The notes beneath the pieces were generated by a model that saw only the letters and a program-made list of their open reading frames with translations, was not told the DNA's origin and searched no databases. Shown here in pieces: positions 1-6,841 of a stretch of DNA of 7,356 nt; the stretch's first letter is position 1, and every line of letters begins with the position of its first letter. Made by a program: the position numbers and the translations under genes. Source of the stretch: DASULK01 sp036381835 (GTDB taxonomy: Bacteria; Actinomycetota; Actinomycetes; Mycobacteriales; Micromonosporaceae). Location of the stretch: positions 1-7,356 of the forward strand of contig DASVCA010000182.1 in NCBI GenBank assembly GCA_036381835.1, written 5' to 3'.

Positions 1-1219
1 ACCGGCGGGCGAGGTCCACCGCGGCGTGCAGCTCGTCAACGGTGGTGACCCCGACCGTGATGCCGTTGCCCTGTTCTCCCCGGGCCGGCTTCACCACCAC
101 CGCACCGGCCTGGTGTAGGAAGGCGATGTCTTCGGCGTCGCCGGTCGCGGTGCGGCCGGGCGGCACGTTCAGGCCGGCTTCGGCGAGGATCCGGCGGGTG
201 ACCCGCTTGTCGTCGCAGCGGCTCATCGCGACCGCGGAGGTCAGTTCCGACAGCGATTCCCGGGTGACGATGCTGCGTCCGCCGTTCGTCAGCCGCATCT
301 CCCCCCAGGCCGGATCGATCACCTCCACCCGGATACCGCGGCGCATCGCCTCGTCGGCGATGATCTTGGCGTACGGGTTCAGCTCGTCGTAGCCGTCCGG
401 TGTGCCGGGCAGGAACAGCGGCTCGTTGATGGGGTTCTTGCGCTTCACGCAGAGCGTCGGCGTGCGATAGAAGCCGAGCCGCTCGTACAGCCGGATGGCG
501 CCCTCGTTGTCGGCGAGCACCGACAGGTCCACGAATGCCCGGCCGCGCGCGGAGAGTCGGGCGGCCAGTTCCAACAGCAACGCTTTGCCGGTGCCGGGCG
601 GGGCCAGGTTGGGATCGACGGTGAGACACCACAGGCTGGCACCGTTCTCCGGATCGTCGAACACCTCGACGTGGTCGACCCCGGTGATGGTCCCGACGAC
701 GTCGCCGGTAACGGACTCGGCCACCAGGTGCAGGAAGCGGTCGGTGGCGGCGTTGGCGACCAGGACGTCCACGGGAGCGGTGACCATGCCGTTGCCGGCG
801 TAGATCCGGTTGACCGCTTCGGCGTCCGCGGCGTCCGCGAGCCGACGGATCCGCAGGCCGGGGGTCTCGTTCGCATCACGTGGTGCGGCCGGCAGCGGCA
901 GCCGGTAGGTCAGGGATGGGTCGATGAACAACTCGTCCGGCAGGCGGGAGACCAGTACGTGCGGGTCCTGCAGGTAGATGCAGATGTCCCGGGAGCCTTC
1001 CGCCTCGGAGCGCAGCACGTCCGCCACGGTGGCCGGATCCGCGAAGGTCTGCCCGAACACCAGTCGGCCCCAGCCACAGTCGAGCACCACATCGTCACCC
1101 TTGCCGGGTGGACGACGGATCTCACCGATCGCGACGGGATCGCCGCCCGGACCGACGCGTTCGACTCGGGGCGCGGTGTGGGGTACGCGGTTGCCAGGAA
1201 GAACGTTACTTACTGCCAT
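1..1219 (-). CDS. ngg: N-acetylglutaminylglutamine synthetase (GNAT + ATP-grasp fusion), 3' end cut off by window edge
   Basis: Predicted cytoplasmic enzyme that acetylates glutamine and ligates it to a second glutamine, giving the dipeptide precursor of the osmolyte NAGGN. Only the first 406 codons are visible; the frame is open to the left edge, and relatives run to nearly 600 residues. Residues 1-120 form a poorly characterised N-terminal part. A GNAT domain covers about 124-255, with LWCLTVDP at 196-203 and a PGTGKAL acetyl-CoA loop at 208-214. The linker has KRKNPINEPLF at 259-269. The ATP-grasp part then begins, with SELTSAVAMSRCDDK at 324-338 and KPARGEQGNG from K377. These blocks match my memory of the Ngg family (Sinorhizobium meliloti, Pseudomonas PA3460). 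The ATG (1219-1217) shares its A with the asnO stop (TGATG), implying translational coupling. The catalytic C-terminal half of the ATP-grasp domain cannot be assessed here. Confidence 0.9.
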   Translation of the reverse strand, partial: MAVSNVLPGNRVPHTAPRVERVGPGGDPVAIGEIRRPPGKGDDVVLDCGWGRLVFGQTFADPATVADVLRSEAEGSRDICIYLQDPHVLVSRLPDELFIDPSLTYRLPLPAAPRDANETPGLRIRRLADAADAEAVNRIYAGNGMVTAPVDVLVANAATDRFLHLVAESVTGDVVGTITGVDHVEVFDDPENGASLWCLTVDPNLAPPGTGKALLLELAARLSARGRAFVDLSVLADNEGAIRLYERLGFYRTPTLCVKRKNPINEPLFLPGTPDGYDELNPYAKIIADEAMRRGIRVEVIDPAWGEMRLTNGGRSIVTRESLSELTSAVAMSRCDDKRVTRRILAEAGLNVPPGRTATGDAEDIAFLHQAGAVVVKPARGEQGNGITVGVTTVDELHAAVDLARR

Positions 1220-3003
1220 CAATCTATCCCGTGACTCTGCAACCACATCTCCAGGAGTCCGAGCTGCCATAGCTTGTTGCCGCGCAACGGGGTGAGCTCG
1301 GCGTTCGGATCCTTGAGCAGCGCTGCGACGTAATCGGGCTGGAACAGCCCGCGGGCGCGGGCCTCGGGTGCGTGCAGCGCGTCGCGCACCCGGTCCAGCA
1401 GCTTCCCTTCGAGATGGGTCAGACCGGGCACCGGGAAGTAACCCTTCGGCCGGTCGATCACCTCCCACGGCAGCAGCCGGCGGCCGATGTCCTTGAGGAC
1501 GCCCTTGCCGCCCTGGGCGAGCTTCAGTTCCGGCGGGCAGGTCGCGGCCAACTCGACGAACTCGTGGTCGAGGAACGGCACCCGGGCCTCCAACCCGTGC
1601 GCCATGGTCATGTTGTCCACCCGCTTGACCGGGTCGTCGGTGAGCATCACGGTCGTGTCGATCCGCAGGCCGGCGTCGACGGCAGTCTCGGCGCCGGGGC
1701 GGGTCAGGTGAGCGTGGACGAACTCGCCGGCCGGATCCCCTTCGGCGAGGTACTCCCGGTTGAGCACACGGGCGAGTCCGGCGGCGTCACGGTCGAAGAA
1801 GGCCGCCGCGTACGTCTCGACCGCCCGCTCACGGTCTACGCCGGCCAGCGGCGGATACCAGTGGTAGCCGCCCAGCACCTCATCCGCGCCCTGGCCGGAC
1901 TGCACCACCTTGACGTGTTGGGCGACGAACCTGCTGAGCAGGTAGAACGCCACGCAGTCGTGGCTGACCATCGGCTCGGACATGGCGGCCACCGCGCCCT
2001 CAAGCGGCGCCACCAGTTCGTCCGACGCCACCCTGATCCGGTGGTGGTCGGTGTCGAACGTCTTCGCCACCAGGTCCGAGTAGACGAACTCGTCGCCGCT
2101 GCGTCCCCCGACGGCGTCGAACCCGATGGAGAAGGTCGTCAGGTCCCGCTGGCCGGCCTCGGCGAGCAGGGCCACCACCAGGCTGGAGTCCAATCCCCCG
2201 GAGAGCAGCACACCCACCGGAACATCCGCCACCATTCGCCGTCGGACGGCCGTCGACAGCGACTCCAGCAGCGCATCCTGCCAGTCCCGCGGTGTCCAGT
2301 CGGCTCGTTCGGGGGAGCGGGCGAACGGCGGATCCCAGTAGACCCGGTCGTGGACCCGCCCGTCCGGTTCGTAGACCCGCACCGTGGCCGGGGGCAGCTT
2401 GCGTACCCCGCGCAGGATGGTCCGGGGCGGTGGGACCACACTGTGGAAGGTCAGGTAGTGGGCGAGCGCGACGGGGTCGATGGCGGTGTCCACCCCACCG
2501 CCGGCGAGCAGCGCGGGCAGCGTGCTGGCGAAGCGCACCGCATGCGGGCCTTCGGCCAGGTAGAGGGGTTTGATGCCGAGCCGGTCCCGGGCCAGCACGA
2601 GCCTTCCGGTGTCCCGTTCGACGATGGCCACGGCGAACATGCCGATCAGGTGGTCGACGAAGTCGTCGCCCCATTCGGCGTACGCCTTGAGCACCACCTC
2701 GCTGTCGCCCGAGGAGAAGAAGCGGTGGCCCTTCGCCTGCAACTGCGCCCGCAGTTCCCGGTAGTTGTAGATGCATCCGTTGAAGACGCCGATGAGTCCG
2801 GTCGACGGGTCCACCATGGGCTGGCCACTGGCCGGCGATAGGTCGATGATTCTCAATCGCCGGTGACCGAGCGCGATCGGACCCTGTGACCACACACCGC
2901 CGCCGTCCGGGCCCCGGTCGCACATCGTCGCTGCCATGCGTTCGACCGCAGCGACGTCGGCGGTCGCACCGTCCCGGCGGAATTCCCCAGCCAGTCCACA
3001 CAT
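1219..3003 (-). CDS. asnO: N-acetylglutaminylglutamine amidotransferase (asparagine synthetase-like)
   Basis: Glutamine-dependent, ATP-using amidotransferase of 594 residues, predicted to convert the C-terminal carboxylate of N-acetylglutaminylglutamine to the amide and so finish NAGGN. I chose the ATG at 3003 rather than an in-frame upstream start at 3057 because it places Cys2 (MCGLAGEF) as the N-terminal nucleophile; a GGGGG run lies four bases upstream. The class II glutaminase domain (about 1-215) shows RGPDGGG at 30-36, Arg49, FNG at 74-76 and SGDSE at 98-102. The synthetase domain shows the PPi loop SGGLDSS at 268-274, SGQGADEVLGGY at 369-380, LEARVPFLD at 471-479 and RPKGYFPVPGL at 518-528. 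Ordinary asparagine synthetase B shares these motifs. The NAGGN assignment rests on the coupled ngg partner, the length and the GYHWYPP stretch at 379-385. First gene of the minus-strand operon. Confidence 0.9.
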   Translation of the reverse strand: MCGLAGEFRRDGATADVAAVERMAATMCDRGPDGGGVWSQGPIALGHRRLRIIDLSPASGQPMVDPSTGLIGVFNGCIYNYRELRAQLQAKGHRFFSSGDSEVVLKAYAEWGDDFVDHLIGMFAVAIVERDTGRLVLARDRLGIKPLYLAEGPHAVRFASTLPALLAGGGVDTAIDPVALAHYLTFHSVVPPPRTILRGVRKLPPATVRVYEPDGRVHDRVYWDPPFARSPERADWTPRDWQDALLESLSTAVRRRMVADVPVGVLLSGGLDSSLVVALLAEAGQRDLTTFSIGFDAVGGRSGDEFVYSDLVAKTFDTDHHRIRVASDELVAPLEGAVAAMSEPMVSHDCVAFYLLSRFVAQHVKVVQSGQGADEVLGGYHWYPPLAGVDRERAVETYAAAFFDRDAAGLARVLNREYLAEGDPAGEFVHAHLTRPGAETAVDAGLRIDTTVMLTDDPVKRVDNMTMAHGLEARVPFLDHEFVELAATCPPELKLAQGGKGVLKDIGRRLLPWEVIDRPKGYFPVPGLTHLEGKLLDRVRDALHAPEARARGLFQPDYVAALLKDPNAELTPLRGNKLWQLGLLEMWLQSHGID

Positions 3004-3082
3004 ACGCCCCCATGCTGCCAGAGGCCAGGTCGGTACGCCCGGATCGAGCGGTGCCACTCCCGTGACTATTTGCTAAGATGCC

Positions 3083-3118
3083 CAACCCTTTGGCGATATG
3101 CGCTGGCCAAGGGGGTTG
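3083..3118. repeat. Imperfect inverted repeat in the asnO upstream region
   Basis: CAACCC (3083-3088) pairs with GGGTTG (3113-3118) and TTGGC (3090-3094) pairs with GCCAA (3106-3110). A single T faces GG between the two stem blocks, and the loop is 11 bases. It lies 80-115 bases before the asnO start and 125-160 before the regulator start. No T-run follows it on either strand. It could be a two-fold operator for a dimeric repressor or activator, or a hairpin in the asnO leader RNA. I see no convincing -35/-10 pair that would decide between them. Confidence 0.45.
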
Positions 3119-3167
3119 TCATCGGATCGAAACCGGCTGGCGGACCGGATCCAACCCCACGAATCGG

Positions 3168-3183
3168 TGTGACTTATCTCTCA
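3168..3183. promoter_or_regulatory. Candidate CRP-type binding site, TGTGA-N6-TCTCA
   Basis: Nine of the ten conserved positions match the TGTGA-N6-TCACA consensus used by CRP/GlxR-type regulators; the one mismatch is in the right half. Its centre (3175.5) lies about 67 bases before the regulator's GTG and 172 before the asnO ATG, so it could serve either promoter. The regulator encoded next door has an FNR-like rather than CRP-like recognition helix. If the site is real, it is therefore more likely bound by another CRP-family protein encoded elsewhere. Confidence 0.35.
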
Positions 3184-3230
3184 ATATCGGTCGCCGGATC
3201 GCTCCCGGCGAGGTACTGATGCCGCTGCGG

Positions 3231-3236
3231 TAGCCT
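3231..3236 (+). promoter_or_regulatory. Candidate -10 box for a leaderless regulator transcript
   Basis: TAGCCT fits the TAnnnT -10 pattern and ends six bases before the GTG at 3243. Transcription would then begin at or next to the start codon. This fits the lack of a recognisable ribosome binding site before that GTG and the frequency of leaderless mRNAs in actinomycetes. No good -35 hexamer is visible at 17-18 bases spacing. The same six bases contain the in-frame TAG that rules out any earlier start for the gene. Confidence 0.4.
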
Positions 3237-3242
3237 CGACGG

Positions 3243-3974
3243 GTGGGAAGACACGACCAGACGTTGGAGGACTTCCTACTTCGGCTTCCGCTGTTCTCCG
3301 GACTCACCCGCGAGCAGTTCGGACTGATCCGGGCCGGCTCATATCCGGTCGGCCTGGGCAAGGGTGAGATCCTGTTCCATCAGGGGGACCCGGTCCGCGG
3401 GTTCTTCGTCGTTCGGCGCGGCCAGATGCAACTGTCGATATCAACGGCCGAGGGCGCCGAGAAGGTCGTGGAAATCGTCACCACGGGGGAGAGTTTCGGC
3501 GAGGCCGTCGTCTTCGACGGGCTGCGCTATCCGGTCACCGCGACAGCCCTGGTCGCCACCGACCTGGTGGCCGTGTCCAGCACCGTGGTCCACGACCTGC
3601 TCGACCGGGATCCGGCCTTCGCCCGGCGGATGCTCGCCAATATGGCGGTCCGTCTGCGTCGCTTGATCCGGGACGTGGAGGCCTATTCGCTGCGGTCCGG
3701 AATCCAACGCGTCGTCGGTTTCCTGCTGCACGAGGCGGGTGGAGAGTCGGCGGGTACGGTCACATTGACCCTGCCCACGACGAAACATGTGCTCGCCTCC
3801 CGGCTCAACATCGCACCCGAGACCCTTTCCCGCATTCTGCGCGATCTTTCCGCCGAGGGCCTGATCAGCGTCGAGGGACGGCGCATCACCCTGCGCGACA
3901 TCCCCCGACTGGAGGCGCGGTTGGAATTTACCGTGAGCCCTGCCACACCTTGCCCGTTCGGGAACGTGATTTGA
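3243..3974 (+). CDS. Crp/Fnr-family transcriptional regulator (Dnr/HcpR-like), probable regulator of hcp
   Basis: A 243-residue cytoplasmic transcription factor. A cNMP-binding-type beta-barrel covers about 12-110 (LPLFSGL at 15-21, LFHQGDP at 44-50, GESFGEAV at 82-89). A dimerisation helix spans about 112-150, and a winged helix-turn-helix about 152-220. The recognition helix reads PETLSRIL (192-199), with Glu193, Ser196 and Arg197 placed as in FNR, which predicts a TTGA half-site. The CRP-type cAMP-contacting Arg-Ser pair is replaced by Tyr-Pro (96-97), and there is only one cysteine (Cys237), so neither cAMP nor an FNR-type iron-sulfur cluster is likely. Haem sensing of NO, as in Dnr and some HcpR proteins, is an inference. 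GTG is the only plausible start because an in-frame TAG stands at 3231. It lies 77 bases ahead of hcp, and a matching palindrome overlaps its stop codon. Confidence 0.88.
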   Translation: MGRHDQTLEDFLLRLPLFSGLTREQFGLIRAGSYPVGLGKGEILFHQGDPVRGFFVVRRGQMQLSISTAEGAEKVVEIVTTGESFGEAVVFDGLRYPVTATALVATDLVAVSSTVVHDLLDRDPAFARRMLANMAVRLRRLIRDVEAYSLRSGIQRVVGFLLHEAGGESAGTVTLTLPTTKHVLASRLNIAPETLSRILRDLSAEGLISVEGRRITLRDIPRLEARLEFTVSPATPCPFGNVI

Positions 3975-3984
3975 CCTAGGTCAA
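3971..3984. promoter_or_regulatory. Perfect 14-bp palindromic operator, TTGAC-N4-GTCAA, upstream of hcp
   Basis: TTGACCTAGGTCAA is fully self-complementary and matches the FNR/Dnr/NnrR class of sites (TTGAY-N4-RTCAA). It overlaps the regulator's TGA stop (3972-3974) and sits 68 bases before the hcp start. The upstream gene's E-S-R recognition helix predicts this TTGA half-site. If the regulator activates from a class II position (centre at -41.5), transcription would begin near 4019. The weak box TTCCAT at 4007-4012 would then be the -10 element. Its place between regulator and hcp could also allow autoregulatory feedback only through read-through, because it is downstream of the regulator's own start. 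Confidence 0.75.
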
Positions 3985-4040
3985 GGAAAGCGCCGTGCGC
4001 CGTTGATTCCATCTCGCCTGACAGGGCGACAACGAGCCAT

Positions 4041-4045
4041 GGGAG
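4041..4045 (+). promoter_or_regulatory. Ribosome binding site of hcp
   Basis: GGGAG six bases before GTG 4052 supports that start. The resulting N-terminus puts the first cluster cysteine at residue 3, as in all Hcp proteins I recall. Confidence 0.7.
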
Positions 4046-4051
4046 AACGGC

Positions 4052-5716
4052 GTGTTTTGCTACCAGTGTGAGCAGACTGACCGCTCCGGCGTCATCGCCG
4101 GCTGCACGGTGCTAGGCAACTGCGGTAAGAATGCGGCCACCTCCGATCTGCAGGACCTGCTGATCCACGCGGTGAAGGGCATCGCGCAGTATGCGGCGAA
4201 GGCCCGCGCCCTGGGCGCGCCCGACGACGAAGCGGCGGAGTTCATCCTCTACGCGGTCTTCACCACGCTGACCAACGTCAACTTCAACCCGACCCGCTTC
4301 AGCGCGCTGCTCGCCGAAGCCGCAGCGGTCCGCGACCGGGTGCGCGTCCGGTACGAGGAGGCCGCGCGCGCCCGGGGACAGCAGCCTGAGCAGTTGTCGG
4401 GGCCGGCCGCCTGGGAGCCCGCAGCCGATCTGGACGGGCTGATCAAGCAGGCGGCGGCGGTGGGTGTCAACGCGGGCATCGACGTGTTCGGTGCGGACAT
4501 CGTCGGGCTGCGGGCCCTGCACCTGTATGCGCTCAAGGGCATCTGCGCCTACGCCCACCACGCGTACGTGCTCGGCCGGCACAGCACCGAGGTGTTCGCG
4601 GGCGTCGAGGACGCGCTGGCCTATCTGGCGAGTGAGCCGACCGACGCCGAGGCCCTGCTGGCCGGTGCGTTGGAGCTGGGACGGCTGAACTACCGGGTCA
4701 TGGAACTCCTCGACGCGGCGAACACCGGCACCTTCGGCGCCCAGCAGCCGACCGCGGTCCGGGTGACCCCGGTGGCGGGCAAGGCGATCCTCGTCAGCGG
4801 CCACGACCTGCGGGACCTGGCCGCCGTACTGGAGCAGACCAAGGACAGCGGCATCAACGTCTACACCCACGGCGAGCTGCTGCCCGCCCACGCCTACCCG
4901 CTGCTCAAGGCGTATCCGCACCTGGTGGGCAACTACGGTGGCGCCTGGCACGACCAGCAGCAGGAGTTCGCCGCCTTCCCCGGTCCGATCCTGATGACCT
5001 CCAACTGCATCATCGAGCCCCACGTCAGCTACCGCCGGCGGATCTTCACCACGGGACCGGTGGGCTGGCCGGGCGTCCGGCACATCACGGACCGCGACTT
5101 CTCTCCGCTGATCCAGGCCGCCAAGGCGCTGCCCGGGTTCACCGAGGACGGGCCCGAGCAGTACATCACCGTCGGTTTCGGACGCGACGCGGTGCTCGCC
5201 GTGTCGGACCAGGTCGTCAACGCGGTCAAGCAGGGTGCCATCCGGCACTTCTTCCTGATCGGCGGCTGCGACGGCCCCACCACCGGACGGGACTACTACC
5301 GCGAGCTTGCGCTGGCCGCGCCGTCCGACACCGTCATCCTCACCCTCGGCTGCGCCAAGTACCGCTTCAATCAGCACGACTTCGGGGACATCGGGGGCAT
5401 TCCGCGGCTGCTCGACGTCGGGCAGTGCAACGACTCCTACTCGGCGATCCGCATCGCGACCGCGCTGGCCGACGCCTTCGGCTGCGGCGTCAACGATCTG
5501 CCGTTGACGCTGGCACTGGCCTGGACCGAGCAGAAGGCCGTGGCGGTGCTGGTCACCCTACTCGCCCTGGGGGTGCGAAACATCCACCTCGGCCCCAGCC
5601 TGCCCGCCTTCCTCACCCCGACCCTGGTCGACACCCTCGTCGAGCGGTTCGGCCTGCGCCCGATCGGCGACGCCCACACGGATCTGGCCGCGGCTCTGGA
5701 AGGCGCCCGGTCATGA
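4052..5716 (+). CDS. hcp: Hybrid-cluster protein (hydroxylamine reductase / NO reductase, prismane)
   Basis: Cytoplasmic iron-sulfur enzyme of 554 residues, the size of the E. coli-type protein. The family reduces NO to N2O, reduces hydroxylamine in vitro, and can nitrosylate proteins. N-terminal cluster cysteines are Cys3, Cys6, Cys18 and Cys24 (C-X2-C-X11-C-X5-C). The predicted hybrid-cluster ligands are all present: His251 (SGHDL), Glu275 (HGELLPAH), Cys319 (TSNC), Cys406 (GGCDG, the persulfide position), Cys434 (LGCAKYRFN), Cys459 (QCNDSYSA) and Glu493 (WTEQKAV). The three-helix-bundle region between about 70 and 230 is present, so it is not the short class III form. GTG start with a GGGAG site. 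The stop overlaps the next gene (ATGA), so the two are probably made together. Likely induced by the upstream Crp/Fnr protein through the 3971-3984 palindrome. Confidence 0.97.
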   Translation: MFCYQCEQTDRSGVIAGCTVLGNCGKNAATSDLQDLLIHAVKGIAQYAAKARALGAPDDEAAEFILYAVFTTLTNVNFNPTRFSALLAEAAAVRDRVRVRYEEAARARGQQPEQLSGPAAWEPAADLDGLIKQAAAVGVNAGIDVFGADIVGLRALHLYALKGICAYAHHAYVLGRHSTEVFAGVEDALAYLASEPTDAEALLAGALELGRLNYRVMELLDAANTGTFGAQQPTAVRVTPVAGKAILVSGHDLRDLAAVLEQTKDSGINVYTHGELLPAHAYPLLKAYPHLVGNYGGAWHDQQQEFAAFPGPILMTSNCIIEPHVSYRRRIFTTGPVGWPGVRHITDRDFSPLIQAAKALPGFTEDGPEQYITVGFGRDAVLAVSDQVVNAVKQGAIRHFFLIGGCDGPTTGRDYYRELALAAPSDTVILTLGCAKYRFNQHDFGDIGGIPRLLDVGQCNDSYSAIRIATALADAFGCGVNDLPLTLALAWTEQKAVAVLVTLLALGVRNIHLGPSLPAFLTPTLVDTLVERFGLRPIGDAHTDLAAALEGARS

Positions 5717-6774
5717 CGACCGTGGTCGAGCCCACGCAGCAGAGCGCCCGGACGCATCCGGTGACCTTGGTGACCTCCGACGGGCAGCGCCTGGAGTTCG
5801 ACTGCGCGTCCGGGCAGAGCGTGCTGGAGGCCGCGGCGGCGGCCGGCGCCACCCTGCCGGCCTCCTGCCGGCAGGGCACGTGCGGGTCCTGCCATGCCTC
5901 CGTCATCGAGGGCGAGTACGAGCTCGGTGCGTACAGCTCCCTGGCCCTGCCGCCGGCCCGGCGGGACCGCGGTGAGGTGCTGCTGTGCCGCACCTACCCG
6001 CACGGCTGTCTCTCCCTCGCGGTCCCGTACGGCGAATCGCGGATCCTCTACGGGGGCGTGCCGGTTCGCGACGGTGTGATCACCGCGCTGGAGACCGTCG
6101 CCCGGGACACGGTGCGGCTGGAGCTGCGGCTGGACTCCGAAGCGGGGCTCGACTGCCAGTTCGACCCCGGGCAGTTCGTGGAGCTGCAGATCCCGGGCAG
6201 TGACGTGAAGCGGGCCTACTCCCTGGCCAACACGGGGAACTGGGACGGTCGGATGGAGTTCTACATCCGGTTGCGCCCCGGCGGTGCCTTCTCCACCTAC
6301 CTGCGTACCGCGGCCCGGGCCGGTGCGCGGCTCACGGTGCACGGGCCACAGGGCGCGTTCGGGCTGCGGGAGACCGGGCTAAAGCCCCGTTGGTTCGTCG
6401 CCGGCGGCACCGGCCTGGCGCCGCTGTTGTCGATGGTGCGGCACATGGCCGAGTGGCAGGAACCCCACCCGGCCCGGCTGCTGCTCGGCGTGAACGAGGA
6501 GGACGACGTCTTCGGCGTCAAGGAGCTCGATGCGGTGGCGGCCGAGCTGCCCGGCTTCACCTACGACGTCTGCGTGTGGCGGCCGGGCCCGGACTGGCCG
6601 AACGGTCCGGCCACCCCGGTGCACCTGTTGGCGGCCGCACTGCCCGCCGCCCCGGTCAAGCCGGACATCTACGTGTGCGGCCCGCCGCCCCTGGTAGACG
6701 CCGTCGCACGGGTCGCGACCGAGGCCGGGCTGCCGTCCGATCACCTCTACTGGGAACGGTTCCTGGCCACCTGA
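5713..6774 (+). CDS. hcr: NAD(P)H-dependent flavin/[2Fe-2S] reductase, probable Hcp electron donor
   Basis: A 353-residue reductase expected to pass electrons from NAD(P)H through FAD and a [2Fe-2S] centre to Hcp. A plant-type ferredoxin domain comes first (about 15-108), with cluster cysteines Cys52, Cys57, Cys60 and Cys92 (C-X4-C-X2-C-X31-C). An FAD-binding domain follows (about 112-215), with RAYSLAN at 167-173. The nucleotide-binding domain (about 225-353) has GGTGLAPLLSM at 231-241, CGPPPLVDA at 322-330 and an aromatic-rich end (WERFLAT). This order matches MmoC/BenC-type oxygenase reductases and is the reverse of E. coli Hcr, whose ferredoxin is C-terminal. The name therefore reflects role by context, not orthology. 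The ATG at 5713 overlaps the hcp stop, with GGAAGG (5698-5703) upstream. Longer in-frame starts inside hcp are unlikely. Confidence 0.85.
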   Translation: MTTVVEPTQQSARTHPVTLVTSDGQRLEFDCASGQSVLEAAAAAGATLPASCRQGTCGSCHASVIEGEYELGAYSSLALPPARRDRGEVLLCRTYPHGCLSLAVPYGESRILYGGVPVRDGVITALETVARDTVRLELRLDSEAGLDCQFDPGQFVELQIPGSDVKRAYSLANTGNWDGRMEFYIRLRPGGAFSTYLRTAARAGARLTVHGPQGAFGLRETGLKPRWFVAGGTGLAPLLSMVRHMAEWQEPHPARLLLGVNEEDDVFGVKELDAVAAELPGFTYDVCVWRPGPDWPNGPATPVHLLAAALPAAPVKPDIYVCGPPPLVDAVARVATEAGLPSDHLYWERFLAT

Positions 6775-6796
6775 GCCGCCGTCGGTGAAACTCCGC

Positions 6797-6841
6797 GACC
6801 TGCCCGGTCATTCGCTACGGACGATGCCGACCGGGCAGGTC
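6797..6841 (+). terminator. Hairpin terminator after the hcp-hcr cassette
   Basis: A perfect 13-bp inverted repeat (6797-6809 with 6829-6841, GACCTGCCCGGTC and its complement) encloses a 19-base loop, 22 bases after the hcr stop. There is no T-tract on either side, as is usual for GC-rich actinomycete terminators. It may also stop transcription arriving from the convergent toxin gene. Between it and 6918 I see no further gene. Confidence 0.75.

Noticed and set aside
1372..2841. Long plus-strand open frame (489 codons) opposite asnO
   Set aside because: It lies wholly antisense to a gene with complete catalytic motifs. Its translation is Arg/Gly/His/Val-rich with no recognisable domain, as expected from GC-rich codon bias.
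3004..3057. Upstream in-frame start adding 18 residues to AsnO
   Set aside because: It would bury the catalytic cysteine, which must be residue 2 after the initiator Met. The ATG at 3003 has its own G-rich upstream sequence.
4003..4007. TTGAT half-site between the palindrome and hcp
   Set aside because: No matching right half at the proper spacing, so it is not counted as a second operator.
4112..5377. Minus-strand open frame (421 codons) opposite hcp
   Set aside because: Antisense shadow of hcp, with low-complexity composition and no motif.
5425..5712. Longer form of the reductase starting inside hcp
   Set aside because: The extra 96 residues are an out-of-frame reading of hcp. The ATG at 5713 has a good ribosome site and an ATGA overlap.
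5437..6342. Minus-strand open frame (301 codons) opposite the hcp end and hcr
   Set aside because: Crosses two well-supported genes in antisense and has no recognisable protein features.
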